From CAZFAT01 sp964517075 (GTDB lineage Bacteria > Acidobacteriota > Vicinamibacteria > Vicinamibacterales > SCN-69-37), in assembly GCA_964517075.1 (NCBI GenBank), contig CAZFAT010000367.1, positions 1 to 9,833 on the forward strand: a stretch of 9,833 bases of DNA, in the 5' to 3' direction. Of the stretch, positions 5,425 to 9,833 are shown one piece after another. The translations under genes were made by a program, and so were the position numbers. The notes under the pieces were generated by a model. It saw only the letters and a list, made by a program, of their open reading frames with translations. It ran no database searches and was not told the DNA's origin. Position 1 is the stretch's first letter. Every line of letters starts with the position of its first letter.

Positions 5425-7965
5425 GTGATATCTCTCCACCAGGACTTCCGCTACGCGGCGCGGCGGCTTCGACGCACGCCGGGCTTCACCATCGCGGCCG
5501 TGCTCACGCTGGCGATCGGCATCGCCGCGCACACCGCGTTCTTCTCGGTGGTCAATGCCATCGCGTTCAAGCCGATGCCGGTCGCGCGGCTCGACAACGT
5601 CTACAGCGTCCAGGCGGTCCGACCGACCGGCGATCGCGAACCCGCCGTCTCGCTGGCTGGCTTGCGGGCGCTCGAGCGCGAGCTGCCTGCTGATGCCGTC
5701 GCGGTCGCGGCTGTCGGTTTCGAACCCATTCAGAGGCTGGTGCACGCGCCCGGCCGGTCCGACGAGCGCGGAATCCAGACCGTCAGCGGCGGCTTCGCCG
5801 CCACCTTCGATCTCCGGGCGCAGCACGGGCGATGGATCGGTCCGGACGACGACCGTGACGGCGCGCTGCAGCCGGTAGCCGTCATCAGCGACGGGCTGTG
5901 GCACGAGTGGTTCGGCGCCGATCCCGGGATCGTCGAACGCAGTTCGATCACGTTCTTCAAGACATCCTTCCGAATCATCGGCGTGGCGCCGGCAGGGTTC
6001 GTGGGCCTGCACGCACGAACCGGAGTGAACGCCGATGTGTGGGTCCCCCTCGCCGCATGGCTGGTTGCGGTGGACGCGGGGCCGCTGTACAGCGAGGTAT
6101 GGAGCCTCAACACATTCGTCCGTTCACGCGCGGCCGCCGCCGGAGGCGCTGCGAGTCTTCAAGGTGCGCTCCATGGGATCCTGGCCAGCCATCCCGGCCC
6201 GAAAGAGCCCCTGCCGCCCGACCCGACTGCGCGGGCCAAGGGGGTCATCCTCCGGGAGTGGCCGACTGTCTCGCACGCGCTGGTTCCGGCGAGGGATGCG
6301 CTCGAGAGTCCGGAGCTGAATCGGGTCGCCACGGTGCTGCTGGCTCTGTCAGCTCTGGTCCTTCTAGCCGCGAGCGCCAACTTCGCAAACCTGCTGTTCG
6401 CGAGAAACCGTGCCCGGACGGGAGAACTGGCCGTTCGACTCTCGCTCGGCGCGAGCCGCTGGCGAGCGGTTCGCCTGCTCCTGGGCGAGGCGACGGTCAT
6501 CGGCGCGCTGGCCGGCGTGACAGGACTGACGCTGGGCCTCGCCTTCACGTCCGCGTTCGCCGCGACGTTCCCGATGCTCGAGATCGGCTCGCAGCGCCTG
6601 TCATTTGACTTCGGGCCGGACGCACTCGTGGTACTGAGCGTGCTCGCCGTCGCCGTGCTGTCGGCCGCGACCGTCGGGCTGGCCACGGCGTGGCGCGCCA
6701 CGCGCGCCCAGCCCGTCTCCGTGCTGGCCTCGGCCTCAGGACTATCGGCAGGTTCGACCGTCCGCGGTGGCCGCTCGCAAATGCTGCTCGTCGCCGTGCA
6801 GGTGACCAGCGCCGTGCTGCTCGTGATGGCGGCCGGCCTGTTCGTGGAACGCGTCCGCGCGGAACTCACCGGCAGACGGCTCATTCACTACGACCCTGCG
6901 CCATTGACGCTGGCCAGCGTGAACCTCTCTCTCCACGACTACCCCGAGGGCCGCGGAAGAGTGTTCTTCGATCGAGTGCTGGCCGAAGCGCGGGCACTGC
7001 CAGGCGTCGAACGGACCGCCCTCGCAAGTGACATTCCGCCAGGTTCGCGCACGGTCATCCAAGCCGACGATCCACCCGGAGGCCGCGCGGGCGAATCGCC
7101 CAGGGCCTACACGGGTTTCACGCGCGTCTCTCCGGGGTTCTTTGCCACGGTTGGTCTGGACGTCCGCGCGGGCCGTGATTTCGGGTCCGGCGACGGCCCC
7201 GGCGCACCTCTCGTGGCGATCCTGACCGAGAGCGCAGCCGATGCTCTCTGGCCCGGTCAGGATCCGATCGGCAGGCGGCTGGTGCTCGAGCGGCAGACCG
7301 TCACCGTCGTCGGCGTGTCGCCAAACCTCGTCAGCGGTCTGACCGGTCCACGGGAAGAGTTCCCGGGATCGGAACGCTTTCCTGCCACGCGGCCGTCGAA
7401 CCACGTTTTCGTGCCCCTCGCCCAGCACTACACAGGGGCGATGAGCGTCATCGTCCGCTCGCCCAGCCGAGGGCAGGTCGAGGCGCTGCGTGCTGCCGTC
7501 AACCGAATCGACGAGCACGTCGCCGTCGTCCAGGCGGCGACCGTGTCGTCGCTGCTGGATCGCATTGGTGCCCTCTGGGGCACCGCGACAATCATGCTGA
7601 CGCTCGCCGCTTTCGCGCTCGCCATTGCGATGCTCGGCGTCTACGGCGTCGTGTCGTTCTTCGTCAGCAGTCGCACGCGCGAGTTCGGCATCCGCCTCGC
7701 GCTCGGCGCGACACCCCGCGGCCTCATGAAACTCGTCTTCGACTACTCCCTCCACATCGTCATCGTCGGGTTGCTGCCGGCGGTGTTCATTGCCGCCGTC
7801 GGCTCGCGGCTGATCGAGTCGCGGCAGTTCGATCTCCTGCCCAACGAGATCAGCACGTGGGTGGTCGTGCCACTGCTGCTGGTCGCCGCAAGCCTCGTCG
7901 CCGGCTATTTCCCCGCCCGCCGCGCGTCACGCACGGATCCCAACGTGTGCCTGCGCGAGCTGTAG
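5425..7965 (+). CDS. ADOP-type duplicated MacB/FtsX permease
   Basis: Inner-membrane permease of 846 residues in two homologous halves, as in the acidobacterial duplicated orphan permease family. The opening HQDFRYAARRLRRTPGFT and first helix (about 22-48) are typical of the family. A periplasmic MacB-like domain (about 50-295) follows, then three helices (about 302-325, 355-380, 399-422). The second half repeats this with helix 453-475, periplasmic domain about 485-715, and helices 720-747, 775-795 and 811-830. Each half has the FtsX signature: ELAVRLSLGASRWRAV (334-349) and EFGIRLALGATPRGL (753-767). It ends in the characteristic PARRASRTDPN...REL. I chose GTG 5425 because it begins just before the conserved N terminus and has GAGG 4 bp upstream. 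Family members are often encoded without an ATPase, as here. The substrate is unknown; roles in efflux or lipoprotein/peptide export are guesses. Confidence 0.92.
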   Translation: MISLHQDFRYAARRLRRTPGFTIAAVLTLAIGIAAHTAFFSVVNAIAFKPMPVARLDNVYSVQAVRPTGDREPAVSLAGLRALERELPADAVAVAAVGFEPIQRLVHAPGRSDERGIQTVSGGFAATFDLRAQHGRWIGPDDDRDGALQPVAVISDGLWHEWFGADPGIVERSSITFFKTSFRIIGVAPAGFVGLHARTGVNADVWVPLAAWLVAVDAGPLYSEVWSLNTFVRSRAAAAGGAASLQGALHGILASHPGPKEPLPPDPTARAKGVILREWPTVSHALVPARDALESPELNRVATVLLALSALVLLAASANFANLLFARNRARTGELAVRLSLGASRWRAVRLLLGEATVIGALAGVTGLTLGLAFTSAFAATFPMLEIGSQRLSFDFGPDALVVLSVLAVAVLSAATVGLATAWRATRAQPVSVLASASGLSAGSTVRGGRSQMLLVAVQVTSAVLLVMAAGLFVERVRAELTGRRLIHYDPAPLTLASVNLSLHDYPEGRGRVFFDRVLAEARALPGVERTALASDIPPGSRTVIQADDPPGGRAGESPRAYTGFTRVSPGFFATVGLDVRAGRDFGSGDGPGAPLVAILTESAADALWPGQDPIGRRLVLERQTVTVVGVSPNLVSGLTGPREEFPGSERFPATRPSNHVFVPLAQHYTGAMSVIVRSPSRGQVEALRAAVNRIDEHVAVVQAATVSSLLDRIGALWGTATIMLTLAAFALAIAMLGVYGVVSFFVSSRTREFGIRLALGATPRGLMKLVFDYSLHIVIVGLLPAVFIAAVGSRLIESRQFDLLPNEISTWVVVPLLLVAASLVAGYFPARRASRTDPNVCLREL

Positions 7966-7975
7966 AGCACGGATA

Positions 7976-7999
7976 CCCGATCAATAACCCGATCAATAA
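7976..7999. repeat. Perfect tandem pair of a 12-mer
   Basis: CCCGATCAATAA occurs twice head to tail with no mismatch, starting 10 bp after the permease stop codon. It is AT-richer than the surrounding genes and continues into the heptamer-like array further right. It forms no stem and has no T-run, so it does not look like a terminator. Confidence 0.8.
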
Positions 8000-8002
8000 C
8001 GC

Positions 8003-8051
8003 AATAGCCCAATCGCGATAGCAGATAGCCAATAGCAGATAGCCAGATGCT
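8003..8051. repeat. Degenerate 7-bp tandem array (RATAGCM)
   Basis: Read in steps of seven, the sequence is AATAGCC, CAATCGC, GATAGCA, GATAGCC, AATAGCA, GATAGCC, AGATGCT. Inside it, the 14-mer ATAGCAGATAGCCA is repeated perfectly in tandem (8018-8045). The array fills the spacer between the convergent permease and lipoprotein genes and ends at the lipoprotein stop codon (8050-8052). Its composition differs from the coding DNA on both sides. It may be a dispersed intergenic repeat of this genome or a local slippage product. Confidence 0.75.
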
Positions 8052-8490
8052 ACTGCTTGCTCACCCTCACGTGTCCGCTGAGGACGCCGGCGCAATTCAG
8101 GATCGTGAATGGTCCACTGATCTGATCACCGCTGATGGTCGCACTGACCGCCAGCGTCCCCGTCAGCGTCTCTTCCGGTCCGCACACAATCGGCGTCGCC
8201 GGCCGCAGGAAGAGGATGAACGGCGTGCCCGTCATCGTGCCCGACAGGCTCCCGCTCACGTTGAACGGCGGCCTCGGGAACGCCGACGACCAGCTGCCGA
8301 ACAGGCCCGGGCCACGCTGGGACAGGTTGAGCGTGATCGTCCCGTCGCCGGACACGCTGTGCGTGATCGTCCCCACCCATGTGCCCGTGAGGTCGGGTCC
8401 CGCGAAGGAAGGACCGGGCGAGCGATCACATGCCGCAAGCACGGCAAGGGCACTGACCACAATCCACGGTAAGACTGATTGATGTCGCAC
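8050..8490 (-). CDS. Small hypothetical lipoprotein
   Basis: Protein of 146 residues with a lipoprotein signal peptide: short basic start, hydrophobic stretch and a good lipobox L-A-A-C, making Cys21 the lipidated residue. The mature part begins DLTGTWVGTI (33-42), a pattern frequent in small beta-rich bacterial lipoproteins. It is rich in alternating Thr/Ser/Gly/hydrophobic residues (DGTITLNLSQ, GSLSGTMTG, LTGTLAVSATISGDQISGPF), which suggests a compact beta-sandwich or lipocalin-like barrel. Cys103 and Cys133 could form a disulfide. The GTG start is supported by GAGGTGA about 4-10 bp upstream. It lies 20 bp after the beta-propeller gene and is probably the last gene of that operon. I do not recognise a specific family and the function is unknown. 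Confidence 0.82.
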   Translation of the reverse strand: MRHQSVLPWIVVSALAVLAACDRSPGPSFAGPDLTGTWVGTITHSVSGDGTITLNLSQRGPGLFGSWSSAFPRPPFNVSGSLSGTMTGTPFILFLRPATPIVCGPEETLTGTLAVSATISGDQISGPFTILNCAGVLSGHVRVSKQ

Positions 8491-8510
8491 AGATTCACCT
8501 CACGTCGACT

Positions 8511-9692
8511 TCAGCGCAGGAACGCGAAGAAGCCGCCCGTCGAGCCCGCGAGATACAACCGGTTGCCGTCGATCGCCGGCGGCCAGCGGAAGCCAGGGGC
8601 CCGGCCGAGCCGCCAGCGTTCGCGACCGTCGCGCGCGTCAATCGCCACGATCTCGCCGGAGAAATGCGGGACGTAGACCAGCTCGGCGTCCGCGCCGATG
8701 CCGAACGACGTCGAGGCGTCCACCGCGGCGCGGCGCCAGCGCTCCGCCCGGGTCGCCACGCGATACGCCGATGTCAATCCCGTCAACGATCCGGCGAACA
8801 GCGTCGGACCGACGCGCGCCCGCGCGCGGAAGTCCTGCGACGTCACGCCCCATGGTCCGGCGCCGGCTTCGTTCAGCGGCGGGATGCTCCAGTCGAGCGT
8901 GCCGTCGCGGCGATCGAATCCATGAATGGCACCGTCGCCCGATGTGGCCACCACCCAGCCGTCCACCAGAAGCGGTCCTCCGGCCGGACGGGACGCCGGA
9001 CCCGACCGGGCGGGAAACGTCGCATGCCATTGCTCGCGGCCACTCGCGGCGTCGAACGAGACGACCCCTCCGGCGCCGGGCGCGGGAAACTTCGTATACA
9101 CCGCCACCACGCCCGCATCGTCGACGACTGGCGCGTAAACGGTGGTTTCAGGCTCGGACGAAACCGCGGCGGACCAGCGGAGGCGGCCAGACGCAACCTC
9201 GATGGCATAGAGCCGCGCGGCTGGCGACCCGGCGAAGACCAGGCCACCCGCGGCGCCACCCAGATAGAGACCTGGACCGTATCCCTCGGCGGGCACGAAT
9301 CGCCAACGAATCCTCCCGTCTGCTCGATCGAACGCCAGCACGTTGTAGTCCCCGGCAATGACGACGGTGTCGACGATCGAGATCGCGGCGCCGGCGGTTG
9401 TCTGGCCGGGCTCTCCGGTTGCGTGGCGCCAGCGTACGGCTCCGGTGCGGCGATGCACGGCGACCACTTCGTGCCGAGTCGAGAGGAAGTAGGCCGTCGA
9501 GACATCGAGCGCCGGGGTGCCGCGGCCCTCGCCCGCGACGTGCCAGAGGAGCCGTGGTCCGCGTGCGTGCCGCGACCGCGCGTCGGGCGCCGGCGCCGCA
9601 CCGGCGATGGCGGCCCCGAGGACCGCCATCGCCATGCGTGAGCGCCGGAGTGTCTGGACGGCGCCGCTCAGGAACCCGTGCCAGTTCGCCAC
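8511..9692 (-). CDS. Exported PQQ-like beta-propeller repeat protein
   Basis: Protein of 393 residues with seven blade motifs of the form hydrophobic-A/F-D-x-x-x-G-x-x-x-W: VVAVHRRTGAVRW (76-88), VLAFDRADGRIRW (118-130), LYAIEVASGRLRW (161-173), VVSFDAASGREQW (210-222), IHGFDRRDGTLDW (256-268), TSAYRVATRAERW (307-319, degenerate) and IVAIDARDGRERW (348-360). The C-terminal FFAFLR may pair with the N-terminal LLWHVAG (48-54) to close an eighth blade. This is the PQQ_2/BamB-like fold, but without a lipobox, so BamB itself is unlikely. PQQ binding or dehydrogenase activity cannot be inferred, and a scaffold or binding role is more likely. The signal peptide (LRRSRMAMAVLGAAIAGAAPA, 15-35) needs its arginines, which favours GTG 9692. 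That start overlaps the lectin gene stop by 25 bp. ATG 9635 is the alternative and would lose the basic n-region. Confidence 0.87.
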   Translation of the reverse strand: MANWHGFLSGAVQTLRRSRMAMAVLGAAIAGAAPAPDARSRHARGPRLLWHVAGEGRGTPALDVSTAYFLSTRHEVVAVHRRTGAVRWRHATGEPGQTTAGAAISIVDTVVIAGDYNVLAFDRADGRIRWRFVPAEGYGPGLYLGGAAGGLVFAGSPAARLYAIEVASGRLRWSAAVSSEPETTVYAPVVDDAGVVAVYTKFPAPGAGGVVSFDAASGREQWHATFPARSGPASRPAGGPLLVDGWVVATSGDGAIHGFDRRDGTLDWSIPPLNEAGAGPWGVTSQDFRARARVGPTLFAGSLTGLTSAYRVATRAERWRRAAVDASTSFGIGADAELVYVPHFSGEIVAIDARDGRERWRLGRAPGFRWPPAIDGNRLYLAGSTGGFFAFLR

Positions 9693-9833
9693 CGCGGCAC
9701 CCCGTCTACGTTGTAGACGACCACATCGCCGTCGTTCTGCACGGCGATGTAGGCGCCCGGACTGCCGTGCGTTCCGGTGGACCAGACCGCGCCGTTCCAG
9801 GCGTCGTAGATGACCACGTTGCCGTCGAACTGC
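9668..9833 (-). CDS. Bulb-type (B-)lectin domain protein, C-terminal part
   Basis: The last 54 residues of a minus-strand gene enter from the right edge and stop at TGA 9668-9670. They read QFDGNVVIYD, then AVWSTGTHGSPGAYIAVQNDGDVVVYN, then VPRWRTGTGS at the end. QFDGNVVIY fits the mannose-binding motif QxDxNxVxY of bulb-type lectins, and the following W-S/R-T-G-T spacing is the usual beta-prism II repeat. The next copy, QNDGDVVVY, has Asp in place of the conserved Asn, so that site may be weakened. Such domains bind mannose-type glycans outside the cell and in bacteria are often attached to enzymes or other secreted modules. What precedes the domain lies outside the window. Its stop lies inside the start region of the propeller gene, suggesting co-translation. 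Confidence 0.85.
   Translation of the reverse strand, partial: QFDGNVVIYDAWNGAVWSTGTHGSPGAYIAVQNDGDVVVYNVDGVPRWRTGTGS

Noticed and set aside
6742..7755. Minus-strand open frame (337 residues) inside the permease
   Set aside because: It is low-complexity, charged sequence antisense to conserved permease motifs.
7966..8049. CRISPR array in the repeat spacer
   Set aside because: The repeats are 7-14 bp and directly abutting, with no unique spacers and no cas genes nearby.
8664..9641. Long plus-strand open frame (325 residues) opposite the propeller gene
   Set aside because: It is Arg/Gly-rich with no recognisable motif, while the minus strand shows seven clear propeller blade motifs.
8511..9692. 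BamB outer-membrane assembly lipoprotein or PQQ alcohol dehydrogenase
   Set aside because: The length is similar to BamB, but there is no lipobox and no BAM-related neighbour. It is too short for a quinoprotein dehydrogenase and lacks visible cofactor-site motifs.

Overview
The window is GC-rich, gene-dense bacterial DNA with short intergenic gaps. The best taxonomic clue is a full-length duplicated MacB/FtsX permease of the ADOP type (acidobacterial duplicated orphan permease) with no ATPase gene beside it. Together with the many exported proteins, the PQQ-like propeller and the GTW-type lipoprotein, this points to Acidobacteriota, possibly Vicinamibacteria. That placement is inference from gene content, not from a marker gene.

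Left part (1-5219): after the tail of an unidentified plus-strand gene (ends at 79), five genes run leftward on the minus strand. In transcription order they are: a small coiled-coil, tail-anchored protein with a perfect Shine-Dalgarno; a secreted CE1/esterase-D type alpha/beta hydrolase; a protein-L-isoaspartate methyltransferase (pcm) carrying a signal sequence; a malonyl-CoA synthetase of the MatB/ACSF3 type; and a MatC-like dicarboxylate carrier. The last two overlap by 4 bp (ATGA), and pcm lies 12 bp upstream of the synthetase. The last two form a coherent module: malonate is imported by the carrier and activated to malonyl-CoA by the synthetase. No malonyl-CoA decarboxylase is visible here.

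Middle (5220-7965): a 205-bp divergent intergenic region holding a 7-bp dyad separates the coiled-coil gene from the large plus-strand ADOP permease, whose real start is probably the GTG at 5425. A short AT-richer spacer (7966-8049) follows, filled with small tandem repeats between two convergent genes.

Right part (8050-9833): a second minus-strand cluster encodes the C-terminal end of a bulb-type (B-)lectin domain protein cut by the window edge, an exported seven-motif PQQ-like beta-propeller whose start overlaps the lectin stop by 25 bp, and a small lipoprotein 20 bp further on. The tight spacing suggests one operon for an extracytoplasmic carbohydrate-binding or envelope-associated set. 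Its function is unknown.

I found no RNA genes, CRISPR arrays, transposases, defence systems or convincing rho-independent terminators. The most unusual items are the exported isoaspartate methyltransferase linked to malonate genes, the lectin-propeller-lipoprotein cluster and the repeat-filled spacer.
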